Program-made: the position numbers and the translations under genes
Assembly: GCA_030550555.1 (NCBI GenBank)
Contig: JAUQPD010000037.1
Span: 1-64,000 of the forward strand
Length of the DNA: 64,000 nucleotides
Origin: Thermodesulfobacteriota bacterium
Lineage (GTDB): Bacteria > Desulfobacterota > Thermodesulfobacteria > Thermodesulfobacteriales > Thermodesulfobacteriaceae
Reading direction: 5' to 3'
Notes under the pieces: generated by a model
Database searches by the model: none
Told to the model about the DNA's origin: nothing
Seen by the model: only the letters and a program-made list of their open reading frames with translations
Shown here: positions 17,800 to 27,100 of the stretch, piece by piece
How positions within the stretch are numbered: position 1 is the first letter of the stretch
Layout: every line of letters starts with the position of its first letter

Positions 17800-18556
17800 A
17801 GAGACCTCCTTGAGGTAGTGGTTGACAGGAACTTTCCTCTAATCTTTTTTCTTTAGGCACAAAAATCCTAACATCCTCCTCTCTTTTTTCAATGATAACA
17901 GGTAAAGAATCTATTCCAACTATCTTCAGAAAAGAATAGACACTGGCAACAGGTATTTTGGGAAGATTTCTGAAGTTTGGATCCTGCAGAAGCTCTTCAC
18001 ATCTTGAGCAACCCTTTGCATAGACTATGAGAATCTTCTCTCCTATAGTATCCAGTCTATCCGCAGGAGGTGTCGTAATCACAAAAGCACCTAGAAGTCC
18101 AAGTAGACTCCCAAGTAGAAGATTTAGTAGTCCGGGATAGCTAACTCTGTCACGACTAAGCATGTAAACTCCACTAAAGGCAGTTGCGGTAACAAGTCCC
18201 GCAATTGTCAAACAGAAATAACACTTGACATTATATTCCCAAATTAGTTTGAAGACTAAAAACCAGTCACCTGTAAAACCGACTCCAATGAATATGAGGA
18301 GAAGAAACTTAAATAGCTGTCCCTTAGATGATCTGTAAAAAAGGCCAAGGAGAAGAAGGCTGATGAAGTAGATGATAGCTATGATGAGCATGTACTGTTT
18401 AGGAATAAGAAGAAGGTTTTCTGCAATTTTACAGCCCTCAGATGGACATATACTTCTATTTGTGAAGGAAAGGAGCAACTCGATGGCTACAAGAAAAATT
18501 CCAAGAATAAGGGAGGCAAGATAGACTTTATAGGCTTTAGATCCTTCATTTCTCAT
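17786..18556 (-). CDS. VKOR-family disulfide-forming membrane protein with thioredoxin-like domain
   Basis: The 256-residue protein resembles vitamin K epoxide reductase homologs, which oxidise periplasmic thiol partners using quinone. About five membrane segments carry the loop cysteines C37 and C42 and the active CYFC (C112/C115). After the last helix (to about 160) a short thioredoxin-like domain carries CSRC (C183/C186), so partner and oxidase are fused. It likely serves disulfide formation in the envelope, possibly for cytochromes or Lpt proteins. It starts with ATG at 18556, divergent from lptA. Confidence 0.88.
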   Translation of the reverse strand: MRNEGSKAYKVYLASLILGIFLVAIELLLSFTNRSICPSEGCKIAENLLLIPKQYMLIIAIIYFISLLLLGLFYRSSKGQLFKFLLLIFIGVGFTGDWFLVFKLIWEYNVKCYFCLTIAGLVTATAFSGVYMLSRDRVSYPGLLNLLLGSLLGLLGAFVITTPPADRLDTIGEKILIVYAKGCSRCEELLQDPNFRNLPKIPVASVYSFLKIVGIDSLPVIIEKREEDVRIFVPKEKRLEESSCQPLPQGGLCVLP

Positions 18557-18661
18557 ATCTGTTTTATTTTAGACAAACTTGTAAAAATTTAAAGAACCCA
18601 AAATAGGTGAAGGTAGGATTAGGGAATAATTAGCTCATAGATCTTGTGGAGGTTAGAAGCC

Positions 18662-18689
18662 TTGTTTTCCCATCCTTTTGGATTATACT
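18662..18689 (+). promoter_or_regulatory. Candidate sigma-70 promoter of lptA, predicted start at the ATG
   Basis: TTGTTT (18662-18667) and TATACT (18684-18689) are 16 bases apart. The predicted transcription start, about seven bases after the -10, falls on the ATG at 18697, which would make the lptA message leaderless. Confidence 0.45.
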
Positions 18690-18696
18690 TAATTTG

Positions 18697-19170
18697 ATGA
18701 AAGATCAGAGAAATTACCTTATATTCTTTATTTTAACCCTTATTGCGATACTCTTTTTTCCGAGGGACCTCTTTGGAAGAGAGATAGAGATAAGTGCTGA
18801 TAGGATGGAAGTCTTTGAGGATGAAGGCCTTGCGATATTTACAGGGAAAGTCTTTGCTAAGAGTAGGGACCTAAGACTTTGGACTGAGAAACTCTACATC
18901 TACTACACAAGAGGGGAGAAGAGGAGGGAGATTCAAAAATTGATTGCCTTAGGAGCGGTTCGCATAGAGCGAGATAAATGGCGTTCAGTTGCAGGAAAGG
19001 CAACTTATTTTAGAGATCAAGAGAAACTCGTTTTAGAAGATTCTCCTAAGGTCTGGTATGAGGATAATTTAGTTGAAGGAGACCTAATTGTGGTCTATTT
19101 CAAGGAGGAAAGAAGTGAGGTCTTTTCAAAAGAGGGGGGTAGAGTTAGGTTAAAGATCTATGAAAGATGA
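18697..19170 (+). CDS. lptA: LptA-like lipopolysaccharide transport protein
   Basis: This OstA/LptA-family periplasmic protein bridges LPS from the inner to the outer membrane. From the ATG at 18697 it has 157 residues: a signal peptide (basic start, then a hydrophobic stretch to about residue 27) followed by beta-rich repeats such as ISADRMEVFEDEGLAIFTGKV and VEGDLIVVYF. A GTG at 18646 would extend the N-terminus by 17 residues and bury the signal, so the ATG is preferred, although no good ribosome site precedes it. No lptC is seen upstream. It overlaps lptB by 11 bases. Confidence 0.88.
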   Translation: MKDQRNYLIFFILTLIAILFFPRDLFGREIEISADRMEVFEDEGLAIFTGKVFAKSRDLRLWTEKLYIYYTRGEKRREIQKLIALGAVRIERDKWRSVAGKATYFRDQEKLVLEDSPKVWYEDNLVEGDLIVVYFKEERSEVFSKEGGRVRLKIYER

Positions 19171-19894
19171 AGTGAGGGGTCTTAGAGCGGAAAATCTGAG
19201 GAAAAGGATCAAGAAGAGAGAGATTGTGCGTGGAATAACTCTTGAAGTGGGATCTGGAGAAATTGTTGGGCTTTTAGGTCCAAATGGTGCAGGAAAAACT
19301 ACCTCTTTTTATATCCTTGCAGGTTTCCTAAGACCTGATGAGGGAAGGATTAGTTTTAAAGGAGAAGAAATAACCAATAAGGATGTCTCAGAAAGGGCTT
19401 CCTTAGGCATTATTTATCTACCACAAGAGACTTCTGTTTTTAGAGGACTCAGTGTCAGAGAAAATTTTCAGGTTGTGGTAGAGAAATGGAAAAAGCGTGT
19501 AAGTGATCTTGAGGAGAAGATTGAAAAATATCTTGACCTTTTTAATTTGAGAGAGGTTTTAAATACCAAGGCAGAATATCTCTCTGGAGGACAAAAGAGG
19601 AAGGTCGAGATCCTTAGGGCTCTCCTTATTGAGCCTGCAATCATTCTCCTTGATGAGCCCTTTGCTGGAATTGACCCTATTGGTATTAGCCAACTCAAAG
19701 AGATCTTTCTCACCCTTCGTAATCAAGGCATAGGGCTTCTCATTTCTGACCATAATGTAAGAGAGGCCTTACAAATTTGTGATAGAGCCTATGTTATAGC
19801 AGAGGGAGTAATAATTGGAGAGGGAACTCCTGAGAAGCTTATAGGAGAGGACCTTGTTAGGCAAAAATATCTGGGAAGCGATTTCCGAATATAG
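19160..19894 (+). CDS. lptB: LPS export ABC transporter ATPase LptB
   Basis: LptB powers extraction of LPS from the inner membrane with LptF/G. The 244 residues contain Walker A GPNGAGKTT, the Q-loop YLPQETSVFRGL, signature LSGGQKRKVEI, Walker B IILLDEPFAGIDP and the switch His in ISDHNV. The order lptA-lptB-rpoN is widespread in Gram-negative bacteria. The gene overlaps lptA and is 2 bases from rpoN. Confidence 0.96.
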   Translation: MKDEVRGLRAENLRKRIKKREIVRGITLEVGSGEIVGLLGPNGAGKTTSFYILAGFLRPDEGRISFKGEEITNKDVSERASLGIIYLPQETSVFRGLSVRENFQVVVEKWKKRVSDLEEKIEKYLDLFNLREVLNTKAEYLSGGQKRKVEILRALLIEPAIILLDEPFAGIDPIGISQLKEIFLTLRNQGIGLLISDHNVREALQICDRAYVIAEGVIIGEGTPEKLIGEDLVRQKYLGSDFRI

Positions 19895-19896
19895 CC

Positions 19897-21306
19897 ATGA
19901 TTGAGGTAAAAAATAAGCTACAGCTAACGCCTCAACTTATTCTGACTCCACAGCTAAAACTTATCCTTAAGGTCATGCAACTAAATGTGCATGAATTAAA
20001 TGAATATCTACTTCAGGAGACCCAGTCTAATCCTTTTTTAGAGATTGAATTTAATGACTTACCAAGTGACTTGCCAGAGATTGTTTCCTCTGACAAAAAA
20101 GAAATAGAGCTAACTGACGAGTACGACTGGAGTGAGCAAAATCTACTTGAAAGACCTCAGCTTTCCTTTACTTATGAAACACCTGAAGAGGAAGAAAATC
20201 TCATTGAAAAGACTTTACGAGCAGAAGAGAGTTTAAGTGATCACATAAAATGGCAACTTGGCTTCATTGAACTTACACCTCTTGAGAGAGATATTGCAGA
20301 ATATCTAATTGGGAATCTTGATGAAAGGGGATATCTTAGAATTTCACCTGAAATAGTGGCAAGAGACCTTGGGGTCTCCAAAGAAAAGGTGGAAGTGGTT
20401 AGGGAGAAGATTAAAAAACTTGATCCTGTAGGAATTGCCTCCTTAGATCTACGGGAATGTCTCCTTGCTCAGCTTGAAGTTTTAGGGTACAGTTCCAAGG
20501 ATTTACCTTGGATTCTTGTTGACAGATATCTTCCAGAGCTTGCAAAGGACTTGGATTCTCTCTCCAAGTTGATAAATCGTCCTCTTGAAGAGATTAAAAA
20601 TGCCATGGTTGCGATTAGAAGTCTTGAGCCCTATCCTGCACGTAATTTCTTTACCCCTAAGAATGTCTATGTTGAACCTGATTTGAGGTTTTATAAGGAA
20701 GATGATGAGTGGAAAGTTGAAGTTTTGAAGGATAGATACTTTCAGATTAGGCTGAGTAATCTTTACTATAAATTTATTAATCAGAGACGAATTCAAGGGA
20801 ACGCAAAGAGTAGAGAGTTTTTGAAGGAGAAATTGAGAGATGCTGAGAATCTTCTTAAGGCCCTTGATAGCAGATATAGCACCTTATACAAAGTAGGTTA
20901 TGCAATACTTCATGCTCAAAGAGATTTCTTTGAGAAGGGTTTTCAGTATTTGAAGCCCCTTACACTTAAAGACCTTTCTCAGGTCACAAATCTGCATGAA
21001 TCAACCATAAGTCGGGTAATAAGTCATAAATATGTTGACACACCTCTTGGAATTTTTCCTTTAAAATTTTTCTTCTCTACAGGGTATCAAACCAAAATAG
21101 GCGAAAGCTTATCTGCAACTGCAATAAAGAGCTATATTAAGGAGATTGTTTCTAGTGAGAACCCAGAAAAACCACTTAGTGATAGTCAGATAAGCAAGAT
21201 TTTACAGGAAAGGTATGGCATAAAGATAGCAAGGCGGACAATTACCAAATATAGAGAAGAACTAAATATTCCTTCAATAAGAGAGAGAAAAAGAAGAAAT
21301 ATTTAA
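19897..21306 (+). CDS. rpoN: RNA polymerase sigma-54 factor
   Basis: Sigma-54 works with enhancer-binding activators. The 469 residues comprise the Gln/Leu-rich activator-interacting region I (LTPQLILTPQLKLI near the start), an acidic linker, the core-binding domain and the C-terminal RpoN box, read as ARRTITKYRE near residue 450. Length is normal. No convincing sigma-54 promoter (TGGCAC-N5-TTGC) was noticed in this window. Confidence 0.97.
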   Translation: MIEVKNKLQLTPQLILTPQLKLILKVMQLNVHELNEYLLQETQSNPFLEIEFNDLPSDLPEIVSSDKKEIELTDEYDWSEQNLLERPQLSFTYETPEEEENLIEKTLRAEESLSDHIKWQLGFIELTPLERDIAEYLIGNLDERGYLRISPEIVARDLGVSKEKVEVVREKIKKLDPVGIASLDLRECLLAQLEVLGYSSKDLPWILVDRYLPELAKDLDSLSKLINRPLEEIKNAMVAIRSLEPYPARNFFTPKNVYVEPDLRFYKEDDEWKVEVLKDRYFQIRLSNLYYKFINQRRIQGNAKSREFLKEKLRDAENLLKALDSRYSTLYKVGYAILHAQRDFFEKGFQYLKPLTLKDLSQVTNLHESTISRVISHKYVDTPLGIFPLKFFFSTGYQTKIGESLSATAIKSYIKEIVSSENPEKPLSDSQISKILQERYGIKIARRTITKYREELNIPSIRERKRRNI

Positions 21307-21323
21307 AAAATGGAGGGTGAAAG

Positions 21324-21833
21324 ATGGAATTCAATTTCACATTCAAGGGGATGGATTCATCACCAGCAATAGCTCAGTATGCGGAGAAGAAATTATCAAA
21401 ACTTGAGAGGTATTTTTATGGGCCTGTTCATGCTCAGGTTATACTTCGTCGAGAGAAGTTTAGAGAAATAGCAGAGGTTATCTTGAAGGGTGACGGAGAA
21501 ACCCTGGTTGTGAGAGAGGAAACTGATGATATTTATTCTTCTATAGACTTTGCCTATGAATCTTTGGAGAAACAGGTAAAGAAACTTAAGGAAAAACGTC
21601 AGGAACACAGGCCAGCAAGAGTGGTCACTCAAGGCATGAGTGCTGAAACACCTCGGGAGGGAGTAATTGTGAGAACTCAAAAGGTATCTCCTCTTCCAAC
21701 CCAGGATGCAGTTGAGCTCTTCAGGAAGGGCAAAGACGAATTCTTACTCTTCTATAACACCGATTATGATAAAATATGTTGTCTTTACAGGGATGGCGAT
21801 GAAATTGTGCTACTTGTTCCAGAATTAACCTAA
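21324..21833 (+). CDS. hpf: Long-form ribosome hibernation promoting factor
   Basis: HPF binds the small ribosomal subunit and inactivates ribosomes as dimers in slow growth. The 169 residues hold the N-terminal S30AE domain (about 1-100) and a C-terminal dimerisation domain (about 115-169, with FLLFYNTDYDKICCLYR). The C-terminal part makes this the long form; in many Proteobacteria the hpf beside rpoN is short. ptsN, often next, is absent. The stop and rapZ start overlap by one base (TAATG). Confidence 0.94.
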   Translation: MEFNFTFKGMDSSPAIAQYAEKKLSKLERYFYGPVHAQVILRREKFREIAEVILKGDGETLVVREETDDIYSSIDFAYESLEKQVKKLKEKRQEHRPARVVTQGMSAETPREGVIVRTQKVSPLPTQDAVELFRKGKDEFLLFYNTDYDKICCLYRDGDEIVLLVPELT

Positions 21834-22702
21834 TGAGTCTTCACATTGTCATAATCACAGGTGAGTCAGGGGCAGGGAAGAGCTCAGTCCTTAAGGCATT
21901 GGAAGATCTTGCCTACTTAGCAATTGAGAATTTCCCTGTCCGGCTTCTTCTTCCCTTCTTAAGAGAAATCAGTGCAATTGGCACTGTTGATAAGATCGCT
22001 CTCGTCATGGATATCCGAGATCCCAATTTTCTAAGTGAATTCCCACAGACATTAGACCTTATAAAAAAAGAGGGATACTATTTAGATGTAATTTATCTTT
22101 CAGCAGATACAGAAGTCCTTATCTCTCGTTTTAGTCAAACAAGAAGACCTCATCCTCTTCTTAGAGAATTCAAAGATTTGAGGGAAGCCATTCTTAAAGA
22201 GAAAGAACGATTAGCTTCAATAAGGGATTATGCCAATATTTTCCTAAATACCTCGCAATACAACGTCCATCAGCTTCGTCACCAGATTTTTACTCTTTTT
22301 GGGAGGGAAGACTCAGCAAATAGGCCCTTTCTTCATCTTATTGCCTTTGGCTACAAATATGGAATTCCCTCAGAGTGTAACTATATTTTTGATGTGCGAA
22401 TTCTCCCCAATCCCTACTTTGTACCCTCTCTAAAACCTAAATCTGGAGAGTCACAGGAGATTAGACATTTCTTGATGAGCTTTCCAGTGACTGAGGAATT
22501 ATTGAATTTTTTAGTTAATTATATAAAATGGGTATTGCCGAAACATTTAGAAGAGGGGAGGAAATTTGTTGTCGTGGGAATAGGTTGCACAGGAGGTAGA
22601 CACAGGAGTCCAGCTATTGCCCTTATGGTTGCAGAAAAATTAAGAGAGGTTATTCCTGATCTTGATGTAGTTGTAACCTTGAGAGATGTTGAGCGGGGTT
22701 GA
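21833..22702 (+). CDS. rapZ: RNase adapter / nucleotide-binding protein RapZ
   Basis: The 289 residues carry the P-loop GESGAGKS near residue 10, ENFPVRLL, and the C-terminal GIGCTGGRHRSPA signature of the RapZ/YvcJ family. In E. coli RapZ senses glucosamine-6-phosphate and targets the small RNA that controls glmS. glmS lies about 9 kb downstream in the same gene run, which may be coincidence. Length is normal. Confidence 0.95.
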   Translation: MSLHIVIITGESGAGKSSVLKALEDLAYLAIENFPVRLLLPFLREISAIGTVDKIALVMDIRDPNFLSEFPQTLDLIKKEGYYLDVIYLSADTEVLISRFSQTRRPHPLLREFKDLREAILKEKERLASIRDYANIFLNTSQYNVHQLRHQIFTLFGREDSANRPFLHLIAFGYKYGIPSECNYIFDVRILPNPYFVPSLKPKSGESQEIRHFLMSFPVTEELLNFLVNYIKWVLPKHLEEGRKFVVVGIGCTGGRHRSPAIALMVAEKLREVIPDLDVVVTLRDVERG

Positions 22703-23141
22703 AGTTAGGCCCCTACATGATGAGGCAGAACTTAGCTTCATTGTAGGAATTGAAAGGGAGGTCTTTGGTGAACTTGCCTGGACACAAGATATGCTAATTA
22801 AGGAATATGAATCTCCAGGAAGCCAGATAATGGTGTTAAGATACGGAGACAGAGTAATTGGATATCTCATCTTTAGAAAATTTATTGATGAAGTAGAAGT
22901 TTTAAGATTTGCTGTTTCTCCTAACTATCAAGGAAGAGGATATGGAAGATTACTGTTTAAAAAGTTTTTAGAAGAGATGAAAAAAAGCGAAATTAAAAAT
23001 ATATATCTTGAAGTATCTCCAACAAATTTTAGGGCAATTAGAATATATGAAAGTGAGGGTTTTAAAAAGATAGGTAGGAGAAAAAACTATTATAGTAATG
23101 GAGAAGATGCCTTAGTATTAAATTTAAAAATAGGAGGTTAG
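22686..23141 (+). CDS. rimI: GNAT acetyltransferase, RimI-like
   Basis: The 151 residues have the GNAT fold with the acetyl-CoA loop QGRGYGR preceded by FAVSPNY, and the C-terminal LEVSPTNFRAIRIYESEGF typical of RimI, which acetylates the N-terminus of ribosomal protein S18. The ATG overlaps rapZ by 17 bases. Other GNAT substrates are possible, since RimI is a common default name for such proteins. Confidence 0.82.
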   Translation: MLSGVEVRPLHDEAELSFIVGIEREVFGELAWTQDMLIKEYESPGSQIMVLRYGDRVIGYLIFRKFIDEVEVLRFAVSPNYQGRGYGRLLFKKFLEEMKKSEIKNIYLEVSPTNFRAIRIYESEGFKKIGRRKNYYSNGEDALVLNLKIGG

Positions 23142-23143
23142 AT

Positions 23144-24148
23144 ATGATTCGTGTAGCAATTAATGGATTTGGTAGAATAGGAAGGGCAGTTTTAAGAGCC
23201 CGTTTTAAATATCCTGAATTTAATCAAATAGAGATTGTTGCAATAAATGATCTTTCATCACCAGAGATGCTTGCTCATCTTTTTAAATATGATTCTGTAT
23301 TCGGAAAATTGCCATATGAAGTATATGTAGATGGAGATTATATAATTGTTAATGAAAAGCGTATAAGGATTTTTCAGGAGAGGGATCCAGAGAAAATACC
23401 TTGGAGAGAGGCTCAGGTTGATTATGTGCTTGAATGTACAGGACTTTTTACTGATGCAGATCTTGCAAGGAAGCATCTCAAAGCAGGTGCAAAAAGAGTC
23501 ATTATTTCTGCACCTGCAAAGAATGAAGATATAACAATTGTTATGGGAGTAAATGAGGAAATGTATGATCCAACAAAACATTTTGTAGTATCTAATGCTT
23601 CTTGCACAACTAACTGTCTTGCACCTATTCTTGCACTTTTATCGAGGTTTTATGAAATTGAAAGTGGGTTCATGACAACAGTTCATGCCTATACGAATGA
23701 TCAGAGATTGCTTGATATGGTTCATCCTAAAGATTTTCGAAGGGCAAGAGCAGCAGGCCTAAACATGATTCCTACATCTACAGGAGTTATAAAAGCCTTA
23801 AAGAAGGTGCTTCCATATCTTGCGGACAAGATTGATGGAATGGCAATAAGAGTTCCAACCTGTGATGTCTCTATCTTAGACCTTGTAATTAGAATCAAAG
23901 GAGAGACTACACCTGTAGAGGTAAATAGGATATTTAAGGAAAATACAAGTAGATATATATCCTACACTGAGGAACCTCTTGTATCTATGGATTTTATTGG
24001 AGATCCCCATAGTGCTATCATAGATGGACTTTCAACTAAAGTAATTCGTGGGAATCTAATCAAAATTATCGCTTGGTATGACAATGAATGGGGCTATTCG
24101 GTGAGACTACTTGATTTGACTAATTATATGATATCTAAGGAATACTAA
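23144..24148 (+). CDS. gap: Glyceraldehyde-3-phosphate dehydrogenase, type I
   Basis: This enzyme oxidises glyceraldehyde-3-phosphate to 1,3-bisphosphoglycerate with NAD(P). The 334 residues have GFGRIGRAVLR at the N-terminus, an Asp after strand 2 (AINDLS) that favours NAD, catalytic C154 in NASCTTNC, the general-base His in TVHAYTNDQ, and WYDNEWGYS at the end. All are canonical. It is the orthodox copy; a divergent paralog lies at 28280 beyond the PPDK-like gene. Confidence 0.97.
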   Translation: MIRVAINGFGRIGRAVLRARFKYPEFNQIEIVAINDLSSPEMLAHLFKYDSVFGKLPYEVYVDGDYIIVNEKRIRIFQERDPEKIPWREAQVDYVLECTGLFTDADLARKHLKAGAKRVIISAPAKNEDITIVMGVNEEMYDPTKHFVVSNASCTTNCLAPILALLSRFYEIESGFMTTVHAYTNDQRLLDMVHPKDFRRARAAGLNMIPTSTGVIKALKKVLPYLADKIDGMAIRVPTCDVSILDLVIRIKGETTPVEVNRIFKENTSRYISYTEEPLVSMDFIGDPHSAIIDGLSTKVIRGNLIKIIAWYDNEWGYSVRLLDLTNYMISKEY

Positions 24149-24173
24149 GTGTTAAAAATTTAGAAATTTTAAA

Positions 24174-27100
24174 ATGGAACAAATCTCTCCGTCAACAAGA
24201 TTTACCTCTAAGGCCCTGCTTGCTAATCTTGCTCAGACTCAGGTAGGTGAAGTCGTCTATGACCCCAAATATGAGATCCTTGCTGAGGTATTTGATGACT
24301 TCCCTGCTTTGAAAAAACAGGCAACCTTTTTGCTAAAAGAGATCTTTCATCCCTATAGGAACAACTCTCTTGTTCTTGAGGAGTTTCGTAACTTTTATTT
24401 AAAAAACCTCTCCCTTTTACTCAAATCTTCTAGGAGAAGTGAGGCTCTATACAGACTTTTTGAGCTCCTTTTCATGTTCTTTGGAGAGGATCGCAATCTC
24501 AACATAAGGGCATCTGAAGCCTATTATGCGATTATAGATAAGACATTGAATCTCTTAAGTGAGAAGGATTTCTGGGAAGTTTCTCCTGTGATAACAGTAA
24601 TTCTTAGAGCTGGCCAGGAATTACCAGAGGAAATCTTTTCTTCATTTTTAGAAAACTACTATTCTTTCAAACGGCTTGCTAAAAAATTCTTAAAATTTGG
24701 TCTTGATAGAGAACTTGAGACTGCTCTTGAAGGAATTCTTAAGAAATACTATCAGATGGTTTCTGCGATCTGGCGTAAACAGAAATTTCCAGGTCTTGAT
24801 CAATTGATGACTGGATATGAGAGGGTGTCTGATGAGATTCTGACTTTTGATTTTTTACTTTCTCTTCCTGATCATCTAGATCTTCTCAGAGAAATAAAGA
24901 ATTATATCAAGACTTTAAGTTTGGATGAGAGTTTATTATCTGAGGAAGAAAGGCTTTCATTATTATTACAATTAATTGAAAATCCTGTATTACTTTTACT
25001 TCATGAAGAGTTGATAAGAGAAGTTAATACAATCCTTATAAAACTTATTGATAGGAAGCCTTCAGAGAAACTTGAAGACTTTTTAGTCAAATTTTTTGCA
25101 ATTCTCAAAGAGAAATCTAATTTATATCCTTGGACTGCTTTTGAGTGTATTAAGAATATAGGAATATCTATAATAAATAAGAGAGTTGTTTATTTAGCAG
25201 AGGTTTTAATTAATGAGATTATAAAGTATGGATTTTTTGCACCAGAGATAAGTGGAATAGATGAGAATTGGAGGATTAAGCAGAATCCGAATCATCTTTT
25301 GAATATAAAAACCTGGTTAGAAATATTCAAAGCAAATCCTGAGTGGTGTAGTGGCTTACTATCAGCTTTATTAATTAATCTAAAATTATATGGTGTTTCT
25401 ATTAAAGATACTGATTTATTTCAGAGAGAGATAACAGCTCTTTTGAATGCAAACATTAGGCCTGTCTATAATTTAGTGAAGCAATTTTGTAAAGTATTTC
25501 CTGTATATTTTAATGAAATTGGAGCTGAAGGACTAATTCGTGATTTATCCACAGAAATTGACGAGTTGTTTCAACGTAAAGATACACTAATTCATTTTTT
25601 GAGAAAATTTATTCATATCGAGAATTCAAGTTTAGCAATAGACTTTATCAGAGATATTTTTAATTTTTGGTATACATTAGATGGTAATTTCATTAAAAAG
25701 TATCTGCCAGAGAATATTTTTAGACACATTTATTATAGTGAAATACACTTTCATATAGAAATGCAGAAAATTTTGCTAGACTTGTTGAGAAGATTATCAA
25801 CCTACGATATTGATGAATTTCTTGATATAGATCTTGAATATATCAAAAAACAGATAGATCAAATTAACGAAAAAGAAGAATACAAAAAGAAATTATTTTG
25901 GATGATTCATCTTTATAAACTTGAAAAACAGAAATACTTTGGATATATTACTGACATTCATAGTTTTGTAGAGCAGTATAAAAATTTGGGTTTTTATTTT
26001 GTAGAGGAATTAAAAGAGTTACTATTTGAGAAAGATCTAATTAAAAAACTTAATAAATATCTTTCTTGGTTGAGACTTCTTAAAACAGAATATATTTTAT
26101 CCAAGGAGAAATTTACACCGATTGAGGAAATTTTTTTGAAAAGACATGTAGCTGTAGATATTCCTTCAATGTATGGTAGATATCGTGAAAAAAAGTTTGA
26201 TGCCCTCGGGTTATCTTATCGAATAGAGTATCTAGTTGAAAATACCTTTAATGAACTTGTTGATAAATTCAATCTTGAATTCCTATCTAAAGAAAAATTC
26301 TATCTGATATTAGAAATATTGAAACTTTTTAAGGAGGCTTTAGAGATTGATGGAATTGCATCTCATAAATTCAACGTTTATTTAACGTTACTTGAGGATT
26401 CATTAAAGAGTTATCCTCTTACTTTTAGTCAGTATTTAGATATATTTAAAGGTTTAATTGATGGTGTCCAACATATCATTAAATCATATTACATAAATCC
26501 CTACTTAAAAGTTTTTCCACTTGTTTTTGAAACTTTAAATTATCATGCATTAAAAGAAAAATATCATAAATATATTACTAATAAAGACAGAGAAGAAAGC
26601 TATTATGCATTAAGCGAAGTCATTATACGAGAACTTATTTCATCAAGTTTTGTAATCAGATCTCTTGATAGGTTTATTAAGAATATATATACAACACTTA
26701 TTAAAATTCAAAATAAAGTCAAAAAAGAAGATCTCAGTTTGCTTTTGAGTTTGGATTTTAGACGAACGATTTGTGATCTTTCAGCACCGAATCCCCTTGC
26801 CTTTGATCTAATTTATCTCGGAAGTAAGGCCTATAATCTCGTTCAATTAAAGCAATTAAATAGAATCCATGTAAAGGTTCCAACGGGTTTCATACTCACA
26901 ACAGAAGTATTTAGGTGTTATCAGTTATTTAAGAAGTATGAAAATCTCTGGAAAGAGTTTGAGAATCAAGTAAAGGAGGCTGTTAGAACTGTTGAGGAGC
27001 GAGTGGGTAAGAGGTTTGGAGATGCAAAGAAGCCCTTAGTCTTTAGTATAAGAAGTGGCTCTGCGATCTCTATGCCTGGTATGATGAGTTCTCTTCTAAA

